A stretch of 64,000 nucleotides of DNA. Source: JAADHG01 sp964418645 (GTDB lineage: Bacteria > Bacteroidota > Bacteroidia > Flavobacteriales > Flavobacteriaceae). The notes below the pieces were generated by a model. It was not told the origin of the DNA. It ran no database searches and was given only the letters and a program-made list of their open reading frames with translations. Below, piece by piece: positions 45,010 through 54,332 of the stretch; within the stretch, counting starts at the first letter, position 1; each line of letters begins with the position of its first letter. The translations under genes were made by a program, and so were the position numbers. The stretch lies in the NCBI GenBank assembly GCA_964418645.1, contig CAYQME010000001.1, positions 47,215 through 111,214 on the forward strand. The letters are read 5' to 3'.

Positions 45010-45027
45010 AAATCGAACGGGTTTTTT
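44996..45027 (+). terminator. his attenuator terminator
   Basis: Stem AAACCCGTTTGA (44996-45007) with TCGAACGGGTTT (45013-45024), twelve pairs with one G-T, loop GTAAA, then TTT and further T-rich DNA. It lies between the His leader peptide and hisG, so termination here would switch off the whole operon. Confidence 0.88.
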
Positions 45028-45085
45028 ATTTCTGCTATACAGGAATCTTCCCAATCAATATTTACTCAAACACAGATTATAAAAC

Positions 45086-45943
45086 ATGAGTAAATTAAAA
45101 ATTGCGGTTCAGAAATCGGGTCGTTTACACGACGATTCAATGAAACTTCTTAGAGATATTGGAATTTCTATAGATAATGGAAAAGATCAACTCAAGGCAT
45201 CTGCCAAGAATTTTCCATTGGAAGTCTTTTATTTAAGAAATGGTGATATTCCTCAATACCTTAGGGATGGTGTCGTAGATGTTGCCATAATTGGCGAAAA
45301 CATTCTAATTGAAAAAGGCAATGACATCAACTCTATTGAAAAACTTGGATTTTCAAGATGTAGAGTTTCTGTAGCTGTACCCAAATCAATGGCATATACC
45401 AGTATTAAGGATTTAGAGGGTAAACAAATTGCAACGTCCTACCCAAATACAGTTTGCCAATTTCTGGAAGATAATAATATTACTGCAAGTCTTCATATTA
45501 TCAATGGTTCGGTAGAAATAGCTCCTAATATTGGGCTTGCCGATGCCATTGTAGATATTGTATCTAGTGGGAGCACATTATATAAAAATAATTTGAAAGA
45601 AGAAGACTTAATTCTTGAATCTGAAGCTGTTTTGGCGGTATCACCTAAAATATCAACCAATAATCAGGAAGTACTAAGTAGAATTCAATTCCGGATTAAA
45701 TCGGTTTTGAAGGGAAGAAATTCAAAATATATTTTATTAAATGCGCCTAATGATAAATTAGAAGACATTATTAATGTGCTTCCAGGAATGAAAAGCCCAA
45801 CGGTTTTACCGCTTACAGAAGAGGGTTGGAGCTCAGTTCATTCTGTAATAAGTAAAAATCAATTTTGGGAAATCATTGACGAATTAAAATTAAAAGGAGC
45901 TCAAGGTATTCTGGTATGTCCAATAGAAAAAATGGTTAGTTAA
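45086..45943 (+). CDS. hisG: ATP phosphoribosyltransferase (long form)
   Basis: Committed first step of histidine synthesis: ATP + PRPP to phosphoribosyl-ATP. At 285 residues it is the long form with a C-terminal ACT-like regulatory domain (about 210-285) that binds histidine for feedback inhibition, so HisZ is not needed. The N-terminal IAVQKSGRLHDDSMKLL, VDVAIIGENIL, ATSYPNT and VDIVSSGSTL segments are diagnostic. First structural gene after the attenuator; hisD begins 1 bp after its stop. Confidence 0.96.
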   Translation: MSKLKIAVQKSGRLHDDSMKLLRDIGISIDNGKDQLKASAKNFPLEVFYLRNGDIPQYLRDGVVDVAIIGENILIEKGNDINSIEKLGFSRCRVSVAVPKSMAYTSIKDLEGKQIATSYPNTVCQFLEDNNITASLHIINGSVEIAPNIGLADAIVDIVSSGSTLYKNNLKEEDLILESEAVLAVSPKISTNNQEVLSRIQFRIKSVLKGRNSKYILLNAPNDKLEDIINVLPGMKSPTVLPLTEEGWSSVHSVISKNQFWEIIDELKLKGAQGILVCPIEKMVS

Positions 45944-45944
45944 T

Positions 45945-47228
45945 ATGGAAATAATAATAAATCCAAAAAAGGAAACATGGTCTATATTGCTAGAACGTCC
46001 AACACAATCGATAAACGATATAGAGAATACAGTTACTCAAATATTTAAAGATGTGGAGCATCATGGTGATACAGCCATTTCAAAATATACATCAATATTT
46101 GATGGTGTAGTATTGAAAAATAATCTTGTCACACAAATTGAAATGGAAGAGGCTTCAAAAAATGTTTCTGAAGCACTAAAAAATGCTATCCAAATAGCGA
46201 AGCAAAACATAGAGTCTTTTCACAATGCTCAAAAAACAGCAAGAGTGGAAGTTGAAACTTCGAGGGGCGTTAAATGTTGGCAAGAAAAACGACCTATTGA
46301 AAAAGTTGGTTTATATATTCCAGGAGGAACAGCACCTTTATTTTCAACAGTATTAATGCTTGCAATTCCTGCTCAAATTGCCGGTTGTAAAGAGATTATT
46401 CTATGTACGCCTCCAAACACAAAGGGGAAAGTTGCTAACGAAATTTTGTATGCAGCTCAGTTTTGTGGGATAACCAAAATAATTAAAGTTGGTGGTATAC
46501 AGGCCATTGCGGGATTAACTTTTGGAACTGCAACTATTCCAAAAGTTTATAAAATATTTGGACCAGGAAATCAATTTGTAACAGTTGCAAAACAATTCGC
46601 AACAAAATACTGTGTGGCTATTGATATGCCAGCAGGACCCAGTGAGCTTCTTATTGTTGCAGATGGTTCGGCGAATGCAACTTATGTGGCATCAGATTTA
46701 TTAAGTCAAGCTGAACATGGAACAGATAGTCAAGTTATTTTAGTGACAACTTCAAAAAAGCTAATTAATAATGTTAAGCAAGAAATAGACAATCAAATAC
46801 AAGTATTACCAAGAAAAGCCATTGCAGAAAAAGCTATTGCTAATTCAAAACTGATTTATGTGGAGAATAATACGGTTGCGCTCGAATTAATTAATGAATA
46901 TGGACCAGAACATTTTATTATTTGTACTGAAGATAGTACAATTTATATAAATGGTATTGTAAATGCAGGTTCAGTATTTATTGGCAATTATACACCAGAA
47001 AGTGCAGGAGATTATGCTTCGGGAACAAATCACACACTACCAACCAATGGCTTTTGTAAAGCCTATTCCGGAGTGAATTTAGAGAGCTTCACTAAGAGTA
47101 TAAGCTTTCAAAGAATATCAAAGGAAGGACTAATTAATATAGGCAACACTATTGAACTCATGGCAGAAGCAGAAGGCTTACAAGCACATAAAAATGCTGT
47201 ATCGATTAGATTAAAAGATTTAAAATAA
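45945..47228 (+). CDS. hisD: histidinol dehydrogenase
   Basis: Zinc-dependent NAD enzyme for the last two oxidation steps, histidinol to histidine. 427 residues with YIPGGTAPLFSTVLM, KIFGPGNQFVTVAKQ, the DMPAGPSELLIVAD segment, zinc ligands in AEHGTDSQ, the catalytic Glu-His in YGPEHF and ASGTNHTLPT near the C-terminus. It is followed by a 58-bp gap holding a degenerate repeat, then hisC. Confidence 0.96.
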   Translation: MEIIINPKKETWSILLERPTQSINDIENTVTQIFKDVEHHGDTAISKYTSIFDGVVLKNNLVTQIEMEEASKNVSEALKNAIQIAKQNIESFHNAQKTARVEVETSRGVKCWQEKRPIEKVGLYIPGGTAPLFSTVLMLAIPAQIAGCKEIILCTPPNTKGKVANEILYAAQFCGITKIIKVGGIQAIAGLTFGTATIPKVYKIFGPGNQFVTVAKQFATKYCVAIDMPAGPSELLIVADGSANATYVASDLLSQAEHGTDSQVILVTTSKKLINNVKQEIDNQIQVLPRKAIAEKAIANSKLIYVENNTVALELINEYGPEHFIICTEDSTIYINGIVNAGSVFIGNYTPESAGDYASGTNHTLPTNGFCKAYSGVNLESFTKSISFQRISKEGLINIGNTIELMAEAEGLQAHKNAVSIRLKDLK

Positions 47229-47244
47229 AATGTTAGACTATTCT

Positions 47245-47276
47245 AGCCTGTGCTATGTATAGTCGAAGCATCGAAG
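47245..47276. repeat. degenerate repeat remnant between hisD and hisC
   Basis: AGCCTGTGCTATGTATAGTC followed by GAAGCATCGAAG resembles the widespread flavobacterial intergenic repeat of the form agcctgagcgcagtcgaagc, with several changes. Its placement in the only sizeable gap of this part of the operon fits an inserted and decayed element. Confidence 0.35.
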
Positions 47277-47286
47277 TCCTTTAAAT

Positions 47287-48336
47287 ATGAAAGATAAATT
47301 TGAAATAAACAGTTTAGTAAGACCAAGTATTAAGCGAATGAAACCATACGCTTCAGCAAGAGACGAATATAAGGAAACTGATAACAGTATGGTTTTTCTT
47401 GATGCTAATGAAAGCCCATTTGAAGATGGCGTAAACCGTTATCCAGATCCACAGCAAACTCGCCTAAAGACTGTTTTAGCAAAACAGAAAAATGTATCAA
47501 CAGATAATATTCTTTTAGGTAATGGGAGTGACGAAGTTTTAGATTTAGTTTTTAGAACGTTCTGTGAGCCAAATCAAGATAATATAATTACGTTTCCACC
47601 AACCTATGGAATGTATGAAGTGTTAGCTAATATAAACGGTATCGAAGTAGTACAAATTCCGTTATCAAATAAATTTCAACCATTAGTTAAAAAAGCATTA
47701 TATAAACAGAATATTAACAGCAAGTTACTGTTTATTTGTTCTCCAAATAACCCTACAGCAAATAGTTTTGACAAAACCAAAATAGAAACTCTAATTAAAA
47801 ACTTTCATGGGATTGTTGTTATCGACGAAGCTTATATCGATTTTTCTGAAGAAGTAAGCTGGTTATCTAGACTTCATAAATTTCCTAATTTAATAATCAC
47901 TCAAACCTTGTCGAAAGCGTATGGAATGGCTGGAATAAGACTTGGAATATGTTATGCTTCAACAGAAATAATTTCGATTTTAAATAAAATCAAACCACCG
48001 TATAATATAAATGTCCTTACTCAGCTAAGAGCAATTGAGCAATTATCTGATAGAAGAAATATAGAAAAGCATGTTGAACTATTGAAAGCGCAGCGAGAAT
48101 TAATTAGGCTTGAATTAACTAACATTAATTATATACAAACCATTTATCCATCGGACGCTAACTTTTTACTGATAAAAGTTGATGATGCTAACAAACGTTA
48201 TAAGCAATTATTAGCAAAAGGAATTGTAGTTAGAAATCGGAGTTCACAGTCCTCATGCGAAGATTGTATTCGGATAACTGTCGGAACACCACAGGAGAAT
48301 CAAAAATTAATAAACACCTTAAAAAAACTAAAATGA
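47287..48336 (+). CDS. hisC: histidinol-phosphate aminotransferase
   Basis: PLP aminotransferase converting imidazole-acetol phosphate to histidinol phosphate. 349 residues with [11 protein letters not shown], the PLP-binding [30 protein letters not shown], and the Schiff-base lysine Lys210 in [13 protein letters not shown]. The end reads [10 protein letters not shown]. Its TGA overlaps the ATG of hisB (ATGA), so the two are coupled. Confidence 0.96.
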   Translation: MKDKFEINSLVRPSIKRMKPYASARDEYKETDNSMVFLDANESPFEDGVNRYPDPQQTRLKTVLAKQKNVSTDNILLGNGSDEVLDLVFRTFCEPNQDNIITFPPTYGMYEVLANINGIEVVQIPLSNKFQPLVKKALYKQNINSKLLFICSPNNPTANSFDKTKIETLIKNFHGIVVIDEAYIDFSEEVSWLSRLHKFPNLIITQTLSKAYGMAGIRLGICYASTEIISILNKIKPPYNINVLTQLRAIEQLSDRRNIEKHVELLKAQRELIRLELTNINYIQTIYPSDANFLLIKVDDANKRYKQLLAKGIVVRNRSSQSSCEDCIRITVGTPQENQKLINTLKKLK

Positions 48337-49466
48337 AAAGCGTATTATTTATAGATAGAGATGGAACGCTCATAAAAGAACCTGCGGACCAACAAATTGA
48401 TGCGTTCGAGAAATTGGTGTTCTATCCAAAAGTATTTCAATATTTAAGTAAAATTTGCAAAGAGTTGGATTATGAAATTGTAATGGTGACTAATCAAGAT
48501 GGTTTGGGAACTAGGGCTAATCCTGAAGACCGATTTTGGCCTATTCATAATTTTATAATTCAAACTTTTAAAAATGAAGGGGTTGAATTTGAAGCGCAAA
48601 TTATTGATAGAACGTTTCCTGATGATAATGCACCAACTAGAAAGCCAAATACAGGATTATTAACAAAGTATTTTTCCATGGATTACAATTTAGAAAACTC
48701 ATATGTTATAGGTGACCGTTTAACCGATGTTGAATTAGCAAAAAACCTAGGTAGCAAAGGCATTTTTATAAATAACCATGACAACTTAGGAGAAAATGAA
48801 GTAACCGTTAAACGAGACGAGTTAGAGAATTTTATCGCTTTAGAAAGCAATGATTGGGAAGAAATTTACAAGTTTTTAAAAGTTAAAGAACGTTCAGGAG
48901 TTATCTCACGAAATACTAATGAAACAAAGATTAACATAGAATTAAATTTAGACGGTTCTGGAAAAAGCAATAGTAATACTGGCATTGCATTTTTTGATCA
49001 TATGATAGACCAAATTGCACGTCATGGACAGTTGGATTTGGTCATTGATGTTGTGGGTGATTTAGATGTTGATGAGCATCACACAATAGAAGATACAGCT
49101 ATTGCTCTAGGGGAGTTATTTAATACTACATTAGGTAATAAACTAGGTATTGAGCGCTATGGGTTTTGCTTACCTATGGATGACTGTTTAGCACAAGTCG
49201 CTATTGATTTTGGTGGAAGGAATTGGTTAGTTTGGGAAGCAGATTTTAAACGTGAAATGGTTGGTAAAATGCCAACAGAAATGTTTATGCATTTCTTTAA
49301 ATCCTTCACAGATGGAGCGAAGTGTAATTTGAATATCAAAGCAGAAGGCATTAATGAACACCATAAAATTGAAGCGATTTTTAAAGCCTTTGCAAAAGCC
49401 ATAAAAATGGCAGTAAAACGCGATATCGGAAAAATGATTTTGCCATCCACTAAAGGAATAATATAA
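48333..49466 (+). CDS. hisB: bifunctional histidinol-phosphatase / imidazoleglycerol-phosphate dehydratase
   Basis: Fused enzyme as in enterics. The N-terminal HAD phosphatase (1-165) has the nucleophile Asp8 and Asp10 in FIDRDGTL and the [14 protein letters not shown] motif. The C-terminal dehydratase (about 187-377) shows the two metal-binding clusters [11 protein letters not shown] and [15 protein letters not shown], plus [15 protein letters not shown] choose the ATG at 48333 that overlaps the hisC stop; a longer frame starting at 48255 lies entirely within hisC and is rejected. Confidence 0.97.
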   Translation: MKSVLFIDRDGTLIKEPADQQIDAFEKLVFYPKVFQYLSKICKELDYEIVMVTNQDGLGTRANPEDRFWPIHNFIIQTFKNEGVEFEAQIIDRTFPDDNAPTRKPNTGLLTKYFSMDYNLENSYVIGDRLTDVELAKNLGSKGIFINNHDNLGENEVTVKRDELENFIALESNDWEEIYKFLKVKERSGVISRNTNETKINIELNLDGSGKSNSNTGIAFFDHMIDQIARHGQLDLVIDVVGDLDVDEHHTIEDTAIALGELFNTTLGNKLGIERYGFCLPMDDCLAQVAIDFGGRNWLVWEADFKREMVGKMPTEMFMHFFKSFTDGAKCNLNIKAEGINEHHKIEAIFKAFAKAIKMAVKRDIGKMILPSTKGII

Positions 49467-50047
49467 TGAAACTAGCAATAATAGATTATGGCGCGGGAAA
49501 TATTAAAAGCTTACAATTTGTTTTTAAGCGTTTGGGTGTTGATGCAATTCTTACCAAAAACTCTGATGAAATTTTGAGTTCAGATAAAGTCATTTTTCCA
49601 GGTGTAGGTGAAGCTAGTAATGCTATGGCAAAGCTTAAAGAGTCTCAATTAGACCAACTTATTTCGAGGTTAAAGCAACCTGTACTTGGTATTTGTTTAG
49701 GTATGCAACTACTCTGTCGGTATACAGAAGAGGGTAATACTAAAGGACTGGGTATTTTTAATGTTAATATTAAACGCTTTTCAAACAAAGTTAAAGTACC
49801 ACAAATGGGTTGGAACACAATTAGCAATTTGAAATCAGATTTATTTTCAGGAATTGAAACCAATGAATACATGTATTTGGTACATAGTTATTATGCAGAA
49901 CAATGTAAAGAAACTATTGCCACAACTAATTATGAAATTGATTATGCCTCGGCATTACAACATAAAAATTTCTATGGGGTTCAATTTCATCCTGAGAAAA
50001 GTAGTATAGCAGGAGAACAAATACTAAAGAATTTTTTGATGCTTTAG
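49466..50047 (+). CDS. hisH: imidazole glycerol phosphate synthase glutaminase subunit
   Basis: Class I glutaminase that supplies ammonia to HisF. 193 residues, with DYGAGN at the N-terminus, the nucleophile Cys77 in GICLGMQLL and the His175/Glu177 pair in FHPEKS. The start codon overlaps the hisB stop by one base. It is followed by a 114-bp gap with two repeat-like elements, then hisA. Confidence 0.96.
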   Translation: MKLAIIDYGAGNIKSLQFVFKRLGVDAILTKNSDEILSSDKVIFPGVGEASNAMAKLKESQLDQLISRLKQPVLGICLGMQLLCRYTEEGNTKGLGIFNVNIKRFSNKVKVPQMGWNTISNLKSDLFSGIETNEYMYLVHSYYAEQCKETIATTNYEIDYASALQHKNFYGVQFHPEKSSIAGEQILKNFLML

Positions 50048-50161
50048 CGTCATAATGAGCTTTAAAGAAGCAATAATGTAACCTTGGGCGCAGTCGAAAT
50101 GTCTTAGAATAGAAATAAATACTAATAATTATTAAGATTCCTGCTTTTGCAGGAAATAGAT
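50048..50161. repeat. repeat remnants in the hisH-hisA gap
   Basis: Contains CGTCATAATGAGC (50048-50060) and CCTTGGGCGCAGTCGAAATG (50082-50101), close to the two ends of the GTCATATTGAGCGCAGTCGAAAT-type intergenic repeat familiar from flavobacterial genomes. Also an inverted repeat TTCCTGC-TTTT-GCAGGAA (50138-50155) immediately before hisA. No coding potential is seen. Confidence 0.45.
50138..50155 (+). promoter_or_regulatory. hairpin before the hisA start codon
   Basis: Perfect 7-bp stem TTCCTGC / GCAGGAA around TTTT, ending 6 bp before the hisA ATG at 50162. The right arm contains AGGAA, so if formed in RNA the hairpin could sequester the ribosome binding region. It also resembles part of an interspersed repeat, so it may be a by-product. 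Confidence 0.45.
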
Positions 50162-50905
50162 ATGAGAATAATACCAGCAATAGATATTATAGAAGGCAAA
50201 TGTGTACGATTAACAAGAGGAGATTATAGTACTAAAAAAGTATATAACGAAAACCCTTTAGAAGTAGCCAAGGTTTTTGAGGCATCAGGTATTCAATTTT
50301 TGCATATAGTTGACCTCGATGGAGCAAAAGCGAGTCATATCATTAATTATAAAGTGTTAGAACAAATAGCTACCAAAACTAATTTGAAAATTGATTTTGG
50401 TGGTGGCTTAAAGACCAATGAAGATTTACACATTGCATTTAACTCTGGAGCCAATCAAATAACAGGAGGTAGTATAGCAGTTAAAAATTCAGAAGTATTT
50501 ACATCTTGGATTGATTCCAATGGTTCAAATAAAATAATTCTTGGAGCAGATTGCAATGATGAAAAGATTGCGGTTTCTGGTTGGCAAGAAGAAAGTGATT
50601 TGGAGGTTATTCCATTTATTCAGAAGTATCAAAACAAAGGCATCAAATACGTAATATGCACAGATATTTCTAAAGATGGCATGCTTGAAGGACCTTCATT
50701 TAGTTTATACAAACGAATATTGAGTAAATGTTATTCTGAACAAAAAGAAGAATCCCTAAAGCTTATTGCCTCTGGTGGAATTTCAACTATTGAAGAACTA
50801 CCAAAACTCACTGAACTAGGTTGCGAAGGTGTTATTATTGGCAAAGCGATTTATGAAAACAGAATCAGTTTAAAACAATTAGAGAAATTTATAATAAACA
50901 ATTAA
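50162..50905 (+). CDS. hisA: ProFAR isomerase
   Basis: Isomerises 5'-ProFAR to PRFAR, a (beta-alpha)8 barrel of 247 residues. The catalytic Asp8 is in [26 protein letters not shown] and GGSIAVKN are phosphate-binding loops, and SGGIS is the C-terminal phosphate loop. The ATG at 50162 is used because a TTG upstream (50147) would begin inside the hairpin. It lies 1 bp before hisF. Confidence 0.96.
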   Translation: MRIIPAIDIIEGKCVRLTRGDYSTKKVYNENPLEVAKVFEASGIQFLHIVDLDGAKASHIINYKVLEQIATKTNLKIDFGGGLKTNEDLHIAFNSGANQITGGSIAVKNSEVFTSWIDSNGSNKIILGADCNDEKIAVSGWQEESDLEVIPFIQKYQNKGIKYVICTDISKDGMLEGPSFSLYKRILSKCYSEQKEESLKLIASGGISTIEELPKLTELGCEGVIIGKAIYENRISLKQLEKFIINN

Positions 50906-50906
50906 G

Positions 50907-51662
50907 ATGCTAGCAAAACGTATCATACCATGTCTGGATATTAAAAACGGAAGAACCGTAAAAGGCGTCAATTTTGTAAACCTGATTGATGCAGGCAACC
51001 CTGTTGAATTAGCTAAACAATATGCCTTGGCTGGTGCTGATGAATTAGTATTTTTAGATATTTCAGCAACTATAGAAAATAGAAGCACAACATTAGATAT
51101 GGTGCTGCAGGTTGCCGAACAAGTTAATATTCCATTTACCGTTGGTGGCGGAATTTCGTCAATTGCAGATGTAGACGCACTCCTAAAATGTGGAGCAGAT
51201 AAAGTGTCTATCAATTCTTCTGCAATAAAGCGACCAGAATTAATAAATGAATTATCAAACAAGTTTGGAAGTCAGTGTATTGTTGTGGCAATTGATGGAA
51301 AACTAATTGAAGATCAATGGATGGTACATTTGGCTGGTGGGACAATTCCAACTGATATAAAATTATTTGATTGGGCGAAAGAAGTGGAACAAAGAGGCGC
51401 AGGAGAAATTTTGTTTACGTCTATGAACAATGATGGAACAAAAAATGGCTTTGCAAATAATACACTTGCGATAATATCAGAAACTCTAAACATCCCAATT
51501 ATAGCATCAGGTGGAGCAGGAACACTCCAGCACTTCATTGATGCCTTTACAATTGGAAAAGTAGACGCAGCTCTAGCTGCCAGTGTATTTCACTTTGGAG
51601 AGATCTCAATTTCAGAATTAAAAAAAGAATTAAAAAATAATAATATAGAAGTTAGATTATAA
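50907..51662 (+). CDS. hisF: imidazole glycerol phosphate synthase cyclase subunit
   Basis: Forms imidazole-glycerol phosphate and AICAR from PRFAR and ammonia delivered by HisH. 251-residue barrel with the catalytic Asp11 ([15 protein letters not shown]) and Asp130 (VVAIDGK), and the phosphate loops GGGISS and ASGGAG. It overlaps the hisI start by one base and follows hisA at 1 bp. Confidence 0.97.
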   Translation: MLAKRIIPCLDIKNGRTVKGVNFVNLIDAGNPVELAKQYALAGADELVFLDISATIENRSTTLDMVLQVAEQVNIPFTVGGGISSIADVDALLKCGADKVSINSSAIKRPELINELSNKFGSQCIVVAIDGKLIEDQWMVHLAGGTIPTDIKLFDWAKEVEQRGAGEILFTSMNNDGTKNGFANNTLAIISETLNIPIIASGGAGTLQHFIDAFTIGKVDAALAASVFHFGEISISELKKELKNNNIEVRL

Positions 51663-52252
51663 TGGACATAAAATATAATAGTGACGGATTGGTACCAGCA
51701 ATTATTCAGGATGCAAATACAAAAACAGTATTGATGCTGGGTTACATGGATGCAGAAGCTTTTGAAAAAACTGTAGCAACTAAAAAGGTAACGTTTTTTA
51801 GTAGGAGTAAACAACGTCTGTGGGTAAAAGGTGAAAATAGTGGTAACTCTCTAAACCTTGTCTCTCTTAAAAATGACTGTGATAGCGATACTTTATTAAT
51901 TAAAGTAAAACCTGAAGGACCAACTTGCCATAAGGGAACCGATACTTGCTGGAAAGAAACCAACGTGCAAGAATTTGGGTTTTTATCTCAATTAGAAAAT
52001 GTTATAGAAAATAGAAAGGAAAGTGCTACGGAAAATGAGTCTTACGTAGCATCATTGTTCAATAAAGGAATTAATAAAATAGCCCAGAAAGTAGGTGAGG
52101 AGGCTATAGAAATGGTGATTGAGGCAAAAGACAATGACAAAGATTTGTTTTTAAATGAAAGTGCCGATTTATTATTCCACTATTTAATTTTATTACAGGC
52201 AAAAGGTTATAAACTCAATGATATTATTGAAGTTCTAAAATCTAGACATTAA
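51662..52252 (+). CDS. hisIE: bifunctional phosphoribosyl-AMP cyclohydrolase / phosphoribosyl-ATP pyrophosphatase
   Basis: Catalyses steps 2 and 3 of histidine synthesis. The HisI part (about 1-110) carries VLMLGYMDAEAF, FFSRSKQRLWVKGENSGN, the Asp/Cys metal motif NDCDSDTLL and EGPTCHKGTDTCW. The HisE part (about 112-196) has the MazG-like pattern KVGEEAIEMVIEAKD and ESADLLFHYLILL. It is the last his gene of the operon; nothing obviously terminates directly after it. Confidence 0.96.
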   Translation: MDIKYNSDGLVPAIIQDANTKTVLMLGYMDAEAFEKTVATKKVTFFSRSKQRLWVKGENSGNSLNLVSLKNDCDSDTLLIKVKPEGPTCHKGTDTCWKETNVQEFGFLSQLENVIENRKESATENESYVASLFNKGINKIAQKVGEEAIEMVIEAKDNDKDLFLNESADLLFHYLILLQAKGYKLNDIIEVLKSRH

Positions 52253-52286
52253 ATTTTGAAGTGCATTCTAAATTAACGTACTTGTA

Positions 52287-53075
52287 ATGATGTTTAACAA
52301 GCGTTATTATTACCTTATAAGAATTCAGTATTTGGGTTATCGCTTTCATGGTTGGCAAAAGCAGCCCAAATTGAAAACCGTGCAATTAATGATTGAAAGA
52401 ACTTTAAAATTTATTCTGGAAAATCAATCATTTAAAATATTAGCAGCAGGACGAACGGATGCTATGGTTTCTACGCAAGATGCTGCTTTTGAGCTTTTTT
52501 TAAATGATAAACCACTTGATGATTATGACGAATTTCTAGAGCTTTTCAATCATAATTTGCCACAGGATATTAGAGCACTAGCTATAAAAGAGGTAGATGA
52601 AAACTTTAATATTATTAAGCATTCAAAAGTAAAGGAATACCTTTATTTATTTGCACATGATGATAAGTTTCATCCATTTTGCGCACCAATTATGACCACC
52701 ATTTTGGAGGAGTTAAATATTGAACTTATGATAAAAGGCGCTAAACTATTTCAAGGCAAACATAACTTTAAAACCTATTGCTATAAGCCAACAAACAATG
52801 GGATGTATAATCGAGAAATTATCAATTGTGAACTTGTTGAAAACACTGAAATTACCGCGAGTTTTTTTCCTGAATCTACTTATTTACTTCGTGTAAAGGG
52901 CAAAGGCTTTGGGAGAAATCAAATACGCTTAATGATGGGTGCTCTAATAAAATTAGGTCGTGGCGAAATTTCTCTGGATTATATACGACAAAGCCTGAAA
53001 CCAGAAAGTACAGAAGTTATGGACTATATTGCGCCAGCTTCTGGACTAATTCTTAACAAAATTGAGTTTGATTAA
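52287..53075 (+). CDS. TruA-family tRNA pseudouridine synthase, divergent
   Basis: A 262-residue RNA-modifying enzyme that isomerises U to pseudouridine in tRNA. The catalytic Asp is Asp58 in AAGRTDAMVSTQ. The canonical TruA motif there is GRTDAGVHA, so the Gly and His are replaced. Other landmarks are YLGYRFHGWQ, HNFKTYC, VKGKGFGRNQIRLMMGAL and SGLILNKIEF. The enzyme could be the flavobacterial version of TruA or a paralogue with another target; which cannot be told here. It lies 34 bp after hisIE and may be in the same transcript. Confidence 0.85.
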   Translation: MMFNKRYYYLIRIQYLGYRFHGWQKQPKLKTVQLMIERTLKFILENQSFKILAAGRTDAMVSTQDAAFELFLNDKPLDDYDEFLELFNHNLPQDIRALAIKEVDENFNIIKHSKVKEYLYLFAHDDKFHPFCAPIMTTILEELNIELMIKGAKLFQGKHNFKTYCYKPTNNGMYNREIINCELVENTEITASFFPESTYLLRVKGKGFGRNQIRLMMGALIKLGRGEISLDYIRQSLKPESTEVMDYIAPASGLILNKIEFD

Positions 53076-53113
53076 CCTAATCAGTTTTGTATTTTTCAAT
53101 AAAATAATTTAAT

Positions 53114-53791
53114 ATGAGTACGACAATTCCTAAAAGCGCTTTAGATTTTTTTAAAAAGCTTCAAAAAAACAATAATAGAGATTGGTTTAACGATAATAAA
53201 CCCGAGTTTAAAAAGATTGAAACTGAAGTAAAAGCATTTTATAATGAACTATACAATGCAATAAATAGTCATGATAATGCTGAGAAGTTAAAAGTTTTCA
53301 GAATTTATCGAGACGTGCGTTTTTCAAAAGATAAAACACCATATAAAACACATTTTGGAGGTTCTGTACACCGGAAAAAGCCAGAATTACGAGGTGGTTA
53401 TTATTTACATATTGCACCTAATAATGAAAGTTTTATTGCAACTGGTTTCTGGGAACCCAATAAAGACGACTTACTGCGTATTCGTAAAGAGTTTGAAATG
53501 GATACTGATGAAATTCGTCAAATTATGAATAACAAAACATTCAAATCGGTTTGGGGTAATCTTGTTGGAGATGAAGTAAAAACTGCTCCTAAAGGGTTTA
53601 ATAAAGACGATAAGAATATCGACTTGATTAAAAAGAAACAGTTTATTTTTACCAAGAAATTTACAGATAAAGAAGTAACATCATCTGATTTTTTAGGGAT
53701 AGTAGATGATGCCTTTAAAACAATTCGCCCATATTTTGATTATATGAGTGATGTGCTTACAACCAATCTTAATGGAGAATCAATGCTTTAA
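53114..53791 (+). CDS. DUF2461-family protein
   Basis: A 225-residue soluble protein that matches the DUF2461/TIGR02453 pattern: FFKKLQKNNNRDWFNDNKPEF at the start, FRIYRDVRFSKDKTPYKTHFG in the middle, and ENRY-like GGYYLHIAPNNESFIATGFWEP. Function of the family is not established. It ends in TTAA that also forms the stop of the convergent gene: the two coding regions share four bases. Confidence 0.85.
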   Translation: MSTTIPKSALDFFKKLQKNNNRDWFNDNKPEFKKIETEVKAFYNELYNAINSHDNAEKLKVFRIYRDVRFSKDKTPYKTHFGGSVHRKKPELRGGYYLHIAPNNESFIATGFWEPNKDDLLRIRKEFEMDTDEIRQIMNNKTFKSVWGNLVGDEVKTAPKGFNKDDKNIDLIKKKQFIFTKKFTDKEVTSSDFLGIVDDAFKTIRPYFDYMSDVLTTNLNGESML

Positions 53792-54207
53792 ACTGCTTTT
53801 GCAAGATTTTTAGAGTCAGTTATAACTTGAACATTATCAATAATACTTTCTTTTACAATAGCCATCATACGCTTGTTTAATGCTGACGAATTTTGAATGT
53901 AAAGTTTGTATTCTTCTAGTGTAAACAGGCCAATAACCATACCTTTAATACCATTTCTACATTTCATATCTTTGTGAATAGCATTCCCTATATAGTCAAT
54001 ACGCTTTTCGATAGATAAATCATAAAACACATTTTTATGTTTTATAATGTAATTTTTAAACACTTCTATAAATAAATCGCTTTGTAATTTAATTATTGGT
54101 CTTAAAACTAAGTTTTGAAAGCGTTCATCAGAACTCATTCCATCATTTATAGACGTTGTCATAAAATCAGGGCGAATTCTCTTTAAGTCAAGGTTTCTAG
54201 TATTCAT
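53788..54207 (-). CDS. conserved-looking 139-residue protein of unknown function
   Basis: A soluble alpha-helical protein: MNTRNLDLKRIRPDFM, MSSDERFQNLVLRPIIKLQSDLFIEVFKNYI, YDLSIEKRIDYIGNAIHKD, GMVIGLFTLEEY, SSALNKRMMAIVKE. I recall that flavobacterial homologues with this pattern are labelled glyoxalase in databases, but I see no glyoxalase motif. It overlaps the DUF2461 gene tail to tail by four bases. Function unknown. Confidence 0.7.
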   Translation of the reverse strand: MNTRNLDLKRIRPDFMTTSINDGMSSDERFQNLVLRPIIKLQSDLFIEVFKNYIIKHKNVFYDLSIEKRIDYIGNAIHKDMKCRNGIKGMVIGLFTLEEYKLYIQNSSALNKRMMAIVKESIIDNVQVITDSKNLAKAV

Positions 54208-54295
54208 GTCAAGTAAGATTTGTATTTAAATTTAGATATTTAGGGCACTACAAATCTTATATTTTTTTATTCTTGTTAACGATGTTATTAACAAT

Positions 54296-54325
54296 AAAAA
54301 AGCCAATCAGTGTAGATTGGCTTTT
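54296..54325. terminator. terminator after the sortilin-type gene
   Basis: Stem AAAAAGCCAATC (54296-54307) with GATTGGCTTTTT (54314-54325), loop AGTGTA. On the minus strand the A-rich left arm becomes a T-run, so it ends the leftward gene that stops at 54333. It could also serve the other direction. Confidence 0.85.
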
Positions 54326-54332
54326 TTCAGAT

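Noticed and set aside
48255..48332. Longer hisB start
   Set aside because: It would lie wholly within hisC; the ATG overlapping the hisC stop gives the conserved [12 protein letters not shown] start.
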